Assembly (NCBI RefSeq): GCF_019175285.1
Contig: NC_056523.1
Coordinates: 297,633,450-297,697,449 of the forward strand
Origin: Sceloporus undulatus
Taxonomy: Eukaryota; Chordata; Lepidosauria; Squamata; Phrynosomatidae
Direction of reading: 5' to 3'
Length of the DNA stretch: 64,000 nucleotides
The stretch's first letter is position 1; every line of letters begins with the position of its first letter. Both the position numbers and the translations under genes were made by a program. The notes beneath the pieces were generated by a model. It did no database searches and was not told where the DNA came from. It was given only the letters and a program-made list of their open reading frames with translations. This document shows positions 1 to 10,957 of the stretch, piece after piece.

Positions 1-599
1 GTATGCTTTTCTGAATATTTTCAAGCCGTGGGTGCCAACTGTATAATACCAGAATCCTGTAACTCGTCCCTCCAAACCTGATAAAAATGTCTTTCAACTG
101 TGCTCTGATTGTCAGCAGAATGGGCCTCCTTTTCCCCATGCAGCAGCCGATGCAAAATTGGAGGAAGTTATGATCATGCCAAAAGTGTCAAAAGTGCTGA
201 GTTGTGATCATGAATATGAAACCGTTATGGGTGAGTAAACCTAGCTGTTTTGTATTCATGACTGCTACTTAGTCATGATTTTGTCAATACTGACACAATG
301 GTTACTGCCCCCAAAACTCCTTTATTGGGCATCAGCTACATGGGGAGAAGGAAGTCCATTCTGTTGGTGACTGGAGTACAGTTGAATGATGTTTCCATAA
401 GATTTGGGGAGATCAGCCCAGGAGAAGTTACTTAGTTAAGAAGTTACTCATATATTAAGTAATGAGCAGCTGATCAACTAAGAAAAGTAGCTGATACTAG
501 AATCCAGGCAAAATTTTGTTTCTATTAAGAGAGTGCAAAGCAGATTGCTATGTTTTTGGATTTGTAGCACCCAGCTTCCTTGTGACTACAACTCCACTG
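1..599. other. Intergenic DNA, nothing recognised
   Basis: AT-leaning sequence left of SMIM15. No splice-bounded coding segment, recognised repeat or RNA gene was seen on either strand. It may hold old unrecognised repeats. Confidence 0.5.
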
Positions 600-905
600 G
601 CTATCTCTGGGCATGTGTTATGACCAGTAACAACACCCAATAAATCTTTCAGATTGTGTCTTTCCAAATAGGTCTGTCTGGGCTTTCAGGTCTTTGGGAG
701 GCTCCTCTCTTGATCAAGCCACTCTCACAGGAAATCTAGTGGGAGAGGGCCTTCTTGGTGGCTTTTCCAGGCCCTGAAACTCTCTTCCTAGGAACGTTAG
801 ACAGGCTCCGTCCTTGTCTTTCCATTAGATGGTGAAGATTATTTTTTTATTCCAGCTGGCTTTGGAGAACTCACTGTTTATTAAGAGAAGTCTATTAATA
901 GTGTG
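600..905 (+). mobile_element. L2/CR1-type LINE fragment
   Basis: The stretch around 720-890 reads like the end of a LINE reverse-transcriptase ORF and its 3' part: an 'agagggccttctt' block, then a 'ctgaaactctcttcc' block, as seen in L2/CR1 C-terminal regions. It is short and diverged. The family call rests on remembered consensus wording. Confidence 0.35.
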
Positions 906-959
906 CTGTATTGCTTTTTTTATTTCTTTGGATTTTTTTAAAATGAGTATGTTTTGAAG

Positions 960-985
960 AATTCATAATTCCCTAGATACAGTAG

Positions 986-1033
<48 letters not shown>

Positions 1034-1170
1034 TATTTCTATTTCCTGCCTCTCCCTGCAGATCGAGGCGGGATTACAGCAGTCAGCAAATTTCAACAAT
1101 AAAAACATATTTAATTAATTACATTTTTAATTAATTATATTAATTACATAATTACATTTCAACACTAACT
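960..1170 (-). mobile_element. L2-type LINE 3' tail with (AAT)n
   Basis: An (AAT)n run at about 985-1034 is followed by a segment that, read on the minus strand, resembles the 'gcgggat' 3' end seen next to (AAT)n at 28 kb and 51.5 kb. This arrangement, 3' UTR end then a trinucleotide tail, repeats several times in the window and marks 5'-truncated L2-like insertions. Confidence 0.45.
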
Positions 1171-1289
1171 TTTTGTTAATTTCTATCCATGTGTGTTTTT
1201 TACCTGTGGCTGTTTCTTTAACTTGCCTTTGAAAAATGAAGCATAAATATAAATGACACACAATATATTTTCACATTTTTAATTTATGA

Positions 1290-1560
1290 CGACACGCAGG
1301 TGCAGTTGTGTTGGCCATTTAACAAGTGCACACAAAAATCGATCAGCGATACCTTTATTGGCAAACTGAAACGCACATGTTGCAAGCTTTCGAAGCTCCA
1401 TGGGCTTTTTCATCAGGCAAGATGTTACAAACCAAAGAGGAGGGGAAAAACACAGTTAGATGCCTGCATGTTGTTTCAGTCCTTAGTAAAGATGTTATGA
1501 TGGGAAGGATATCTTTTGGTTCAGGCTCCTCTTCCTTCTGGCCATGGGGCAATAGGGAGA
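1290..1560 (-). mobile_element. Retroelement 3' end (copy 1)
   Basis: On the minus strand it carries 'catgttgcaagctttcgaag'-type sequence next to 'catcaggcaag' and an 'aataaaggtatc' end. The same landmarks occur on the plus strand at 22812-22910, so this is a dispersed repeat with a defined 3' end. The family (Penelope-like or R4-like) is not certain. The small frames here have no recognisable protein. Confidence 0.45.
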
Positions 1561-1754
1561 TTTTCAAAGCCCAGGATGTTTAAAGTCCCTTTGCATCTCA
1601 ACAGGGACCCCTCTTTTGCAACCCAATATGTCTCCATTCCAGTGAGGTCACACAGGCCTCTTTGTAGGCAGAGAGCAATGGATCCCTCAAGAAGTCTCCA
1701 TGTTTTTTGCATCAGGAACATTTTGGTGGTATAGAGGTTAAAACATGCAAATTC

Positions 1755-1835
1755 AGTCCAAATTTCCCAGGATTCCCCAGCACTGAGCCAGGGCAGTTAA
1801 AGCAGCCTCAAACTGGGTTATTTCTGTTTAAGACC
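1755..1835. mobile_element. Half of a palindromic MITE
   Basis: It matches the right arm of the repeat at 2455-2637 and 62893-63102: 'aggattcccc', 'cactgagccagggcagttaa', then 'ctcaaactgggttatttctg'. The left arm is not visible, so it is a truncated copy. Confidence 0.45.
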
Positions 1836-1966
1836 TTCTTCTTAACTCTACAGTCTGCGCAAAGGGCTTTTTAGTCCCCTGTTCTTGAGGTCAGGGCTCA
1901 GGGCGGCTTACAACATTAAAAAAACCCAACAACAAAATAAGGACTTGTTTCTGTATTGTTTTGTCG

Positions 1967-2092
1967 CAGTGGTCCCCAAACTGTGCCCTTTAAGAGGGAT
2001 TTTGGACTTCAGCTCCCAGAAGCCTCAGCCATGTTGGCCAGTAGCCTGGGATTCTGGGAGCTGAAGTCCAAAATCCCCTTAAAGAGCACTGC
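1967..2092. mobile_element. Short palindromic MITE, hAT-like ends
   Basis: It begins 'cagtggtccccaaactgtg' and folds back on itself: the segment 'gattttggacttcagctccc' returns in inverted form as 'gggagctgaagtccaaaatc' about 50 bases later. It lies directly upstream of the SMIM15 CpG-rich promoter. The hAT assignment rests on the end sequence; no clean target duplication was established. Confidence 0.5.
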
Positions 2093-2454
2093 AGCAAAGG
2101 AATACAAACGCCAGTGCGGCCACTAGGGGCCTCTCTAGCCGACCAGCTCTATGATTCCTCGAGGATACCAGTGAGCTTCGGAGGAGGGAGGGGACTTCCG
2201 TCACTCGCTTCTTCCTGCTTCCGGTTGGCGGGTGAGTGAGTGGAGCCCTGAGTCAGGGAGAGGAGAGGAAGAAGGGGCTTCTTGCTGGGAGGCAGCGAGG
2301 GAAGGAAGGGGCCACTGTGGCCCTGGGCCCCGGGCGGAGGAGGGACGCCTCTCCTCCCTCCCTCTTCCCTGCCCTCTTCCTCCTCGCGCCTCAGGGGCCC
2401 TGCAGGGCCTTTCCTTCTTCCAGGCCAAAGAGCGGCCCCTTCCCAGTCTGGGAC
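2093..2454 (+). promoter_or_regulatory. CpG-rich promoter of SMIM15
   Basis: A local GC- and CpG-rich island in AT-rich surroundings, 4.4-4.7 kb upstream of the SMIM15 reading frame on the same strand. It holds two 'cttccg' ETS-type sites (about 2186 and 2218), GC boxes and no TATA box, which fits a housekeeping promoter. It is flanked on both sides by MITEs. The link to SMIM15 is inferred from position, strand and the splice donor at 2232. No other gene in the window needs it. Confidence 0.6.
2170..2231 (+). other. SMIM15: Probable non-coding first exon of SMIM15
   Basis: The sequence ends in 'ttggcgg' followed at 2232 by a strong donor, 'gtgagtgag'. It could splice to the acceptor 'ccccttag' at 6799-6806, twelve bases before the SMIM15 start codon. 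The transcription start was not determined, so the left limit is a guess. Confidence 0.4.
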
Positions 2455-2637
2455 CGCTGTAACTGCCCAGCTCAGTGCCAGGGAATCCTGGGAGTTGTAG
2501 TTTATTGTGGCACCAGAGGCTCTTTCTGACAGAGAAGGCTCAATGTCGCACGAAACTACAGTTCCCAGGATTCCCTAGCACTGAGCCAGGGCAGTTAAAG
2601 CGGTCTCAGGCTGGATTGTTTCTGCAGTGTGTTTTGG
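2455..2637. mobile_element. Palindromic MITE, complete copy
   Basis: The two arms are inverted copies: 'ctgcccagctcagtgccagg' near the left and 'cactgagccagggcagttaa' near the right, around a centre with 'tttattgtggcaccagaggc'. Related copies lie at 1755, 12055-12720 and 62893. It encodes nothing and touches the right edge of the CpG-rich promoter. Confidence 0.6.
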
Positions 2638-2681
2638 TCCTATATCTCCCTTCGCCTTCGATATTTATCATCATCATCATC

Positions 2682-2714
<33 letters not shown>

Positions 2715-2735
2715 CATATATATATATATATGTTA
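2682..2735. repeat. (TG)n/(TA)n microsatellite
   Basis: A run of TG dinucleotides passes into TA-rich repeats. Simple sequence, probably length-variable. Confidence 0.9.
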
Positions 2736-2824
2736 CAGTAGAACTGGGAAAATCTTAGGGAAAATGATATATATACTTATATATCTGTGTGTGTTCCTTA
2801 AGATTTTTCCAGATACAGTAGAAG

Positions 2825-2825
2825 T

Positions 2826-2856
<31 letters not shown>

Positions 2857-3080
2857 GTACCTCCAAGTCATTTCCAACTTATGGCAACCCCAAGGTGAAG
2901 CTATCCTGGGGTTTTCTTGGCAAGATTTGTTCGGAGGAGGTTTGCCATGGCCTTCTTCCCCTGAGGCTGAGAGAGTGTGACTCGCACAAGGTCACCCAGT
3001 TGGTTTCATGGCTGAACAGGGAATCGAACCTTGGTCTCCAGAGTCATAGTCCAAAGGTCAGACCGCGATGCCAGGCTGAG
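2825..3080 (-). mobile_element. tRNA-derived SINE, squamate type
   Basis: On the minus strand it runs from a tRNA-like head with a B-box-like 'ggttcgattcc' through 'cctcaggggaagaaggcc' and 'cttgccaagaaaacccc' to a tail of CAA repeats, seen on the plus strand as (GTT)n at 2825-2855. Plus-strand relatives are at 33051 and 37590. The Sauria/Squam SINE family name is from memory. Confidence 0.65.
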
Positions 3081-3099
3081 GTGACATAGATCTAATAGA

Positions 3100-3235
3100 T
3101 GACATGGCCATGGGTGTCTCACACTCTCTCAACCTCAGAGGCTGGCAATGGCAAGCCTCTGGACCTGTTTGGCCAAGAAAACCCCATGATAAGGTCGCCA
3201 TAAATTGGCAACGACTGGAAGGCACACACTTTGCC
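3100..3235 (+). mobile_element. SINE fragment (3' half)
   Basis: It carries the same body and tail as the full SINEs: 'cacactctctcaacctcaga', 'gccaagaaaaccccatgata', then 'ggaaggcacacac'. The tRNA-like head is absent. It is opposite in strand to its neighbour at 2825. Confidence 0.6.
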
Positions 3236-3689
3236 TCCTTCTAAAACTACACCAGACACTTTTCCTGATAACCAACATCTACTGATTCTCAAATCCCACA
3301 ATTGTCAAGTCTTTTTTCCTTTTGCAAGTTGGTCATGGGTTTCCAGTCTTTTTAAAAAGTCCCTAACAATTTCCTCTCAGTCAAAACTGATACTTTATGC
3401 ATTTCTACAAGCTCACTCGATTCCAGCAATTATTCCTCCTTTATGGATAGTATTGAATTCTCCTACTTTTCAGCTTGTAGTAGTCTTGCTGCAGTAACCA
3501 TATACTACAATGTCCCTTTGCCCTTGTAGGATCTTAACACACCAGGCACCTATCCAGCAGCTTTTCCTTAGGCAGAAATTCAACAGGTGAAGAAGACCTG
3601 CTTGGAATGGAGAGACAAGTATTCTGAGAGAGCTGCAGTTGCTAAGACTGACTGTCAGGCAGTTGTTAGTTTTTACTGATGCACTTTGC

Positions 3690-3760
3690 CTATTATTATT
3701 ATTATTATTATTATTTATATAGCACTGTAGATTTGCACAGCGCTGTACATAAAATGATAT
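3690..3760 (-). mobile_element. L2-like LINE 3' terminus
   Basis: (ATT)n followed by 'cacagcgctgtacataaaat'. The same terminus precedes an L2-like ORF at 42552-43330 and recurs at 52065 and 54917. Only the very 3' end is present. Confidence 0.5.
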
Positions 3761-4334
3761 GGAAGTAACTAAGGGAATACTTTCTTTTTAAAGAGCATCA
3801 GCCCAACAGCTGCAGGCGGTTATGAAAATGAATGCATAAATCTCACTCCTGGCACAGATGCAGACATGTTTGGATTGAAATTTATAAATCCTGTGTGATA
3901 AAGGTGTCTCAGGCATCTGCTGAATTTCTACCCTGTGTATGTTCTTGATGTGCTGTTCTAGTGCTTTTAATGCCTTTGAAATACAATGCAACAATTCCGG
4001 AAGATCTTAGTAAAATTATTCCTCTTGCTGTTTCATCTGGGTTATTTCTAATAGACATTTTCCATGAACAGACTTGCCTGCAAACCAAAACTTGAAGCTG
4101 TTACATTGCACAGGATACATCCCTTCCATACAGAAAATTGCCAGTGTTGGTTTTGTATTTGCAGTTATCTAGGATCGCAACTGTCCCCTCCCACTCTGCC
4201 ATGTGTTTAAAAGACATTAAAATGTTCAAGATGTTACTTCAGTTGTTTCTTCTACACAGACTCTGTCTTAACTTAAACACTGACTGGCATCCTATTAGTG
4301 AACTATTACAGCATACCATCACAGTCCTTTTAGC

Positions 4335-4773
4335 TGTGTGATGCGGCAGCTAAAAAGGCTATTGCAATTTTAGGCTGCATCAATAGATTAAGGGAAGTAA
4401 TAGTGCCACTCCATTCTTCTTTGGTCAGTTTAAGAGGTGTTATGATAGCCCTGTTTAAATACTTAAAGGGATGTCATATTGAGGAGGGAGCCAGCTTGTT
4501 TTCTGCTGCTCTGGAAACTAGGACCTGGAACAATGGATGCAAGCTACAGGAAAAGATATTCCACCTCAACATTAGGAGGAACTTCCTGACAGTAAAGGCT
4601 GTTTGACAGTGGAACACTCTTCCTCAGAGTGTAGTGAAGTCTTCTTCCTTAGAGGTCTTTAAACAGAGGCTGGATGGCCATCTGTCAGGGATGCTTTGAT
4701 TGAGAGTTCCTGCATGGCAGGGGGTTGGACTTGGTGGCCCTTGTGGTCTCTTCCAACTCTATGATTCTGTGAT
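4335..4773 (+). mobile_element. CR1 LINE 3' end
   Basis: Typical CR1 C-terminal and 3' UTR sequence: 'attttaggctgcatcaatag', 'aggaggaacttcctgacagt', 'ggctggatggccatctgtca', 'ggcagggggttggact', ending 'ccaactctatgattctgtga'. The 5' part is missing and there is an internal gap compared with the usual element. Shorter relatives are at 11570 and 51905. Confidence 0.8.
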
Positions 4774-6818
4774 CCTTTATGGTCATTGCATAGGTCAGAA
4801 TTCTGTTCCATCCATGTAATGACCAAATTTCTCCCCACAAAACTCACTTTGTAAGCAGTGCTGTCCCATGCCCCAATGTGGCCATTCTTGTGTTGTGAGA
4901 TCAATGGGGACATCAATTATTTTCTTGTTGCTGGTCACACTGCAAGGATGTCATCTGCAGAGAGCACCCAGTGTCTTTGCAGATGCCTCCTGCAGCACAT
5001 ACAGAAGAAAGCTCCCTGCTGCTCCACCCATTCTCCTAACAACTTGGAAAGGGCTGTTTGGGGTGGTGGGACTCTGCTACTTATAAGGTGAGTTTGGGGT
5101 GAGTAGCGTTGAAAGATGTAGCTATGCCATGTATGACTCTCAGTGGAGAACCTTGGCCATGTTCTTTCCATCAGCCTCGGTCCAGGTGGTTCTCCATTTT
5201 GATCTGTATGCCTTGCTTTCAAGGTGTTCTTTGTGATGACTTGTAAAATGTGAAACATGTATATAACTGTCACAGTAGCATATGGAAATGTGTCATCCCT
5301 TCCACAGCACAGAGACCCAATTCCTCTTCATTAATATTTGTAAGTAAAATCAAGAGACAAATTCTCATTTCACAGTTCCACACTTTCATCATTTTGACTT
5401 ATGCTTAAGACAGCAAGGTTGTGATTCTGTGGGTGCTTTATGCCACTGTAACAGGCTGTGTGCACTTCTGGCAAGGGTGCAAATGTGATGGTAGGGGTAA
5501 ATGGAGAAAGCCGTAACCTCTGTTGGCTCCTGAACAGCCTGGGAGGCAGCAGCAGTGGCTTTTTCTGTCCTCCTGCTGCTGCTTTGCTAGTGATCAATTT
5601 ACTTTTCCTGCTACTATTCTGCGTACCAGCATAGATACATATCAGTAATCAGCAAGATCTCAGCTTAATATTTTGGGTAGACCAATGTAAATACACATTT
5701 AGTACGTGCAAATATTGCTTGATACCATATTTGAATTGCTGTACAGTGAATTACAATGTTAACCCTCAGTATTATTATTTGTTTTACATTCTCAAGGTTC
5801 TCTCTTTTACCTCTTTATGAGAACACTGCCTGGTCCTGTTGTACATCGTTAAACTGGAGCTTCTTAGCCCCTTGGGTGAGTGGAATCATCAGTTATCTTT
5901 AATGGGATCTTATATAAATGTCCAGTGGAAGGACCTGAGGTGGTAATATGGGCCTGGCAGCAGAACAGGGAGATAGAGGGAGATTGTGTTTTTCTTCATG
6001 AACCAAAAGAGTCAGACTAATGGAAAATTCCAGCAAAAGCTGTGGGTTCCACTGAAGGGTGTTATCTCATTTTACAGAAGAATGCTGGATGCAAAAAAGT
6101 CTTAAACCCAAAGATGGTACTTATTTTTATTCCAGAATCAAATCTTTCCTAACTCCTCTCTTGTTCTTTCTGGGCAAATGCTTAAACTTGCAAATGTTGG
6201 GGGGAAGTGAGTAGGAGCCAGCCATTTAATTCCACCAGTGTGAACAGTGCCTGAATAGAGTTCATCTCAGCCTGCTTCCACTGGAGAAAGGGGAAGAGAG
6301 GTGATCTTCCACAAGATCCTCCAACTTCTTGGGGGAGTGTGACACTGGGTACTGTTGGGTGTATTGGGCATCAATGGAGAATGACTTCCTCTCTCTTCCA
6401 CCAAGTAGAAGTCTTCTGATCCATAGCAAGGTTATGCCAGAGCCATTCCTATTATAAACTGCAGACCAGCATTTCCTGTGCTCCTCTTACACAGGATCCT
6501 TCCCATTGAAGGGACCATTGTCTGCAGTTTTTCTAAATGCTTGGGCCAATGTTCTCCTCCCCACCCCTGAAAAAATAAATCTCTTGGCCAGTTAATTGGG
6601 AACATTTGGTTGTTTACACTGTATGTGGCTGATTAATCAACTAGACGTTCTGTTCCTGTTAATAAAGTATGAACAACATTGCATATACTGTACCAAAGTT
6701 TGCAAGTAAAAGCAGTTTTACTCTCTCACCATCACCCCTGGATAGGCAACTGTTTGAGTAGTTTCCTATTAAATGTCTAATAGAATCACTTTTATTCTCC
6801 CCTTAGGTAGCAGAAAAG

Positions 6819-7046
6819 ATGCTTGATAATATCAAAGGCTGGGCTGAATATATTGTGGAATGGGCTGCAAAGGATCCATATGGATTTCTCACAACGGTGA
6901 TCCTGGCTCTTACACCTCTCTTCTTAGCAAGTGCAGTACTGTCTTGGAAATTGGCAAAAATGATAGAAGCCAGGGAGAAAGAACAAAAGAAGAAGCAGAA
7001 ACGCCAGGAAAATATTGCAAAAGCTAAACGAACAAAGAAGGACTAA
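6819..7046 (+). CDS. SMIM15: SMIM15, small integral membrane protein 15
   Basis: A complete 75-residue frame, nearly identical to mammalian SMIM15 (74 residues as I recall it). It has an acidic-aromatic N-terminus ([19 protein letters not shown]), one hydrophobic membrane segment at about residues 20-43 ([20 protein letters not shown] and flanks), then a charged, coiled-coil-like tail rich in Lys, Glu and Gln that ends KRTKKD. The whole frame is in one exon: the acceptor 'ccccttag' ends at 6806 and the start codon follows 12 bases later. The N-terminus differs slightly from mammals (an extra Asn at residue 4); membrane and tail regions are almost unchanged. The molecular role of SMIM15 is not established, and I assign none beyond a single-pass membrane protein. 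It converges on NDUFAF2, whose stop is 6.5 kb away. Confidence 0.95.
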   Translation: MLDNIKGWAEYIVEWAAKDPYGFLTTVILALTPLFLASAVLSWKLAKMIEAREKEQKKKQKRQENIAKAKRTKKD

Positions 7047-7892
7047 AATGCAAGTCCTACTGGACAGAACTTTTCTTAATCATGCACTCTTCTTGTTTAT
7101 ATTTTTAATGTTGTAATCTTTCTAGGAGATGGATATGACTAAATCTTTTTAATTTATGTTATTAAAGTCTGGTCATTAATTTTAATAGTTTTTGAGAAGC
7201 ATTGTCTTGAGATTTATTTTCTAATTTGGGATGTATTTGTAAGCAAGATATGAGTAACAATACTTGTATGTAGTGTGTTTATAAAGTATGAACTCTAACT
7301 TTTTTGACTGATTAAATATCTAACCCCTTATGATTTTATAGCTTGGAGAAGACTGTTTTCTCTCTCTGTTTTTAAAAATAACCTGCTTAGATTAGCTGCA
7401 TCCTATTATACATTATTTCTATATTACCAAAAATCATTCTTTCATAGTAAGTCAGTACTTTTTATATATTTAGATTCTTTTTAGATATTTTAGAAAATAA
7501 CATGAAACTTGTGCAGACTGTGCAAGGCCAGTAATTGGGAACAACAGCTATAAGTGCTATTTATGTGAACACACAGGATTATTAGGTGTTATTTATTAAT
7601 AAATTATTTGTATGAGCAGATTAATAATGTACTAGACAACTGTAACAACACTGTTGCAAAAATGTATCTAGTATCTAAAGGGGGGTCCTTTAAAATGAGA
7701 ATAATGTCTGAACTGAATGGCTTTTATTTATTTATACGTTCCCCAGATGTGAAAATTTATTGTGCATTCTGTGATAAACTTGTAAAAGGGATCTTTTAAC
7801 CTGGGAATACTGTATTTTACCAGCTTTGCCCTAGTAATTCTTACTAGTTTTGCTTCTTGGAAAATTTATTTAATGCTCCAAAATTAAAAATA
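7047..7892 (+). other. SMIM15 3' UTR and downstream flank
   Basis: AT-rich sequence after the stop. ATTAAA-type hexamers lie near 7162 and 7311, and an AATAAA at about 7599 ('taataaatta'). The true cleavage site cannot be chosen from sequence. No other gene is seen here. Confidence 0.45.
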
Positions 7893-8146
7893 CAGTGGTG
7901 CCTCGGGTTACGAAATTAATTCGTTCCGCGGCCGCTTTCGTAACCCGAAAAGCCTTCGTAAGCCGAATTGCCATAGGCGCTAATGGGGAAAAGCCGCGAT
8001 TCCGTGCGAAAAAGCCGAAAAAAGCACCAAAAGTTTTTTCGTAACCCGAAAAAACATTCGTAACCCGGAACAATAATTCCCTATGGGATTTTTTCGTATC
8101 CCGAAAATTTCGTAACCTGGGTATTTCGTATCCCGAGGTACCACTG
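7893..8146. mobile_element. pogo/Tigger-like MITE, complete, TA-flanked
   Basis: It starts 'cagtggtgcctcgggttacg' and ends in the inverted match 'cgaggtaccactg', with TA on both sides (7891-7892 and 8147-8148). The inside repeats 'cgtaacccgaaa' several times and is richer in CpG than its flanks, which suggests a fairly recent insertion. The open frames across it are artefacts. Confidence 0.75.
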
Positions 8147-8148
8147 TA

Positions 8149-9774
8149 TACATAATCATTCTTTTGGGAATAACTTGCCTACAGGAGGCTTCTGACCACA
8201 AATATAATAGGTAATTAGTTAACATGTGCAACAATTAAACCTAATGCATACTAAACTCAAAGCAAATAACTAAATTGATGAAATCTAAATTCAGGCTTAT
8301 GTAGAAATTAGTTTTTAGGTATGTGCACTATGTTTAAATTGAGGGTAGCTCAGCTGGGGATTCTGATGGCGGGGCGGGGGGAGAGGCTAACTTGTGCTGG
8401 ACTTATGGCTTATGAACATATGACTTATGGAGAGCTAATGGGGCTTGGGACAAAACAAATTGGGGTGTCAGTAATGCTAGGGATAGAGGAAAGAGGGAGA
8501 AACAGTGATGTGTGCGTGCAGAGCAGTGGCTAGTCTTTCAGAGAATCACTGTGCAAAAGAAGCTTGAAACATCTTGTCCTCTAAATATCCTGTGGTGTGA
8601 GCCCCAGTTCTGGCTACAAGTCTTAAGGCAGAATAGACAATTTGGGAAAAAGCCTACCTAGAATCCCACTATCTTCCCCCATACCTTCATTTTCCTCTGT
8701 AGTCCCTCTCAACCTGGGGAAAGTGATAGGACATCACTTCCTGTTGCTATTTTGAAAGGAACTGCAGAGGAAAGTCTTACTATGGAGGATGCAGTACACA
8801 GGAGGAGCTGACCCCATACACTTGTCTAGAACTAATCCAGTGATTTCGCAGTTAGTCTCAGATGGCAGGACAGTGAGAATGAATGGGCTCTCGGGCCCAT
8901 GGTTTTTATAGAATTTTGAAACCACAGAGGGGCATAGCATGTCCCCAGGTGACACTGAACTGCAGCTCCCAGTGTTTTTCATTGGGTACAATGGCTATAA
9001 GATGAGGGCAGTTCATACCCATTTTGGCTGATAAGGCAAATGGGAAATTAGCAAACAGTGGGGGAACCAGGAGTGACAGGTAAATCAAGGGGGAAAATGA
9101 TATATGTACCCCAGACAGAAAGTGAAGACCTACATCTGAAGAAGACTAGATGAACTTGGCCCATGCCCCAAGGTTGGGAAAAAGTAACCATCTCAGGTCC
9201 TCCTTCCCTCCCACTGTTAAATGAAGGAGAGATAAGGTAGATCATAGCAACTTCCCACAATCCTCCCCACTCTGGCCAATCAGTCAAAAAAGGAAAAGGG
9301 AGGAAAGGCAAACAAAAAGATGATCCTCTTTATCTGCTATTGAGCTGTTCCTCAAACTTAGCTGAGCAGTGGGAAAAGAAAGGAGTTGACTTCCATGCCT
9401 CCTCTATACTAGATGATTTTTTTTTGGGGGGGGGGATTTCAGGCCTGGTAAAGCAGCAGCACCCAAGAGAGCTGGCTGTTCATGGTTTTTCTTGCATGGC
9501 AGGAGAAGCAAGGGCTTACCAAAGTCTCAGAAAGGCACTCTGATGGGACTGGCTTGTCTCTCATTTTCCTGATGGGTGGGAAGTGCAAGAGCCAACAGAG
9601 ACCGGGGGAGGAAGTACTGCCACAAGACAGGTACATAGGCAGTTGGATCCTGTAACTGGCAATGATTGCCTAACTTTCAGAACTTTTCAGGTTTCCCATT
9701 TCTTTCAATTCCAATTCATATTCTTCTCTTCCTTCCATATCCAGGTCTCCTAGTTGTGAGAAAGAAAGTTGGTC
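8149..9774. other. Intergenic DNA, nothing recognised
   Basis: This stretch lies between the converging genes. There is a homopolymer T/G run at about 9418-9437. No coding exon, RNA gene or clear repeat family was recognised on either strand. Confidence 0.5.
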
Positions 9775-10345
9775 TTTAATTTGCCACTGAATAAGGGATG
9801 TCTATCTTCTTATGGAGATAAAAAGACTAGGAATGGGAAAGGCAGCCATGAAAGAGTTAAGAGAAAATGCTAAAGATATACAAATGAGCACCAAAGTTAG
9901 AAACGTCCAAGCCATAGTATTCCCAATCACTATGTAGGGATGTGAGAGCTGGACTGTCAAAAAAGCAGATAAAAAGAAAATCAACTCTTGAGATGTGCTG
10001 GAGAAGAGTGCCAAGGATACTACAGACAACCAGAAAGACAAACAAATGGGTCCTTGAGCGAATCAAGCCAGAAATACCTCTGGACACCAAGATGATTACA
10101 TTGAGGCTGTTGTGCTTTGGCCACATCATGAGAAGGCATGACTCATTGAGACTCATGACTCAAAGAGACCATAATTCTGGGAAAGACTGAGGGTAGAAGA
10201 AAGAGAGGTAGACCACACACCAGAAGGCTAGACTCAATTAGGGAGGACATAGGCATGAGTCTGTAGGAAATGAGCAGAGCAGTGGAGGACAGGGAGACTT
10301 GGAGATGTCTCATCTACTTTGTCAGCATGAGTCTCAGTTGACTTG
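9775..10345 (+). mobile_element. RTE/BovB LINE 3' end
   Basis: On the plus strand it keeps the C-terminal block of a BovB-type ORF: 'tgtgagagctggactgtcaa' (CESWTV), 'gatgtgctggagaagagtgc', 'ctttggccacatcatgagaa' (FGHIMR) and 'ggaaagactgagggtagaag' (GKTEGRR). It then runs into a 'ttgagggcagctaacag' end. It is frameshifted and 5'-truncated. Confidence 0.7.
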
Positions 10346-10428
10346 AGGGCAGCTAACAGCAAAATTTTATGGCAATCAAGTATATTCCCATGGAAAAGCA
10401 CTATTTTTCTATTAACTATTCAGAATTA

Positions 10429-10613
10429 CAGTGTGCTTACACTGAAGCTGCATGACAAAAGAAAGGTGTGCACGCCCATGGCACACGCACTCTGCTGCGC
10501 CACAAGCACGAGTCCCACAATATTTAATGGGGCTCGAGCATATGTGCTTTTTGCCTTACGCAGGGGGATCCGGAACGGATCCCCCGCATAAGATAAGGGC
10601 CCAAGGCATACTG
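10429..10613. mobile_element. pogo-like MITE (family with 36255, 60045)
   Basis: It begins after TA with 'cagtgtgcttac' and shares the inner blocks 'atggggctcgagcatatgtg' and 'cggaacggatcccccg' with the copies at 36255-36477 and 60045-60245. The right end is less well kept than in those copies. Confidence 0.6.
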
Positions 10614-10728
10614 ATTTGTGTTCAGCATGCATGACTCCAAAACTAGTTAATAAGATGAATACATGATATCTTCTGACCATCCAAGTCTTCATTGTTCACT
10701 TTCACTAGCTGTATTTTATGGTCTAAAA

Positions 10729-10957
10729 CCCCCAAAGGCACCAGATCCTGCCTGATCTTGGAAGCAAAGCAGGATAAGCCTTGGTTAAAACTTAGATGGG
10801 AGCCCACCAACAAAGATCAGCTGCTGCAGGCTATATTTCAAAGGAAGGAACCAGCAAAACTACCTCTTGAGTATTCTTCACCTAAGAAAACCCCATGAAA
10901 CCCTAAGAGAAGTCACTATAAACTGACAGACAACTTGAAGGTGCATACACACTAGAT
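10729..10957 (+). mobile_element. 5S rRNA-derived SINE
   Basis: Positions 10742-10835 match the second half of vertebrate 5S rRNA, including the promoter region: 'cctgatcttggaagcaaagc', 'aagccttggttaaaactta', 'gatgggagcccacc' and 'ctgctgcaggct'. It is followed by the same body and tail as the tRNA-derived SINEs here ('aagaaaaccccatgaaac', 'cttgaaggtgcatacaca'). This makes a SINE3-like chimera: a 5S head fused to the shared 3' tail. It is not a functional 5S gene. Confidence 0.75.

Larger units (their letters stand above)
2232..6806 (+). other. SMIM15 intron, repeat-rich left half
   Basis: The inferred intron between the CpG-island exon and the coding exon. It holds a palindromic MITE, a TG/TA microsatellite, two SINE pieces, an L2 tail and a CR1 3' end, each listed separately. 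From about 4780 to 6780 nothing recognisable was seen beyond AT-rich unique sequence. It ends in a pyrimidine tract and AG at 6805-6806. Confidence 0.45.

Noticed and set aside
10742-10835. Possible 5S rRNA gene
   Set aside because: Only part of 5S is present, it is diverged, and it is fused to a SINE tail, so it is a SINE head.
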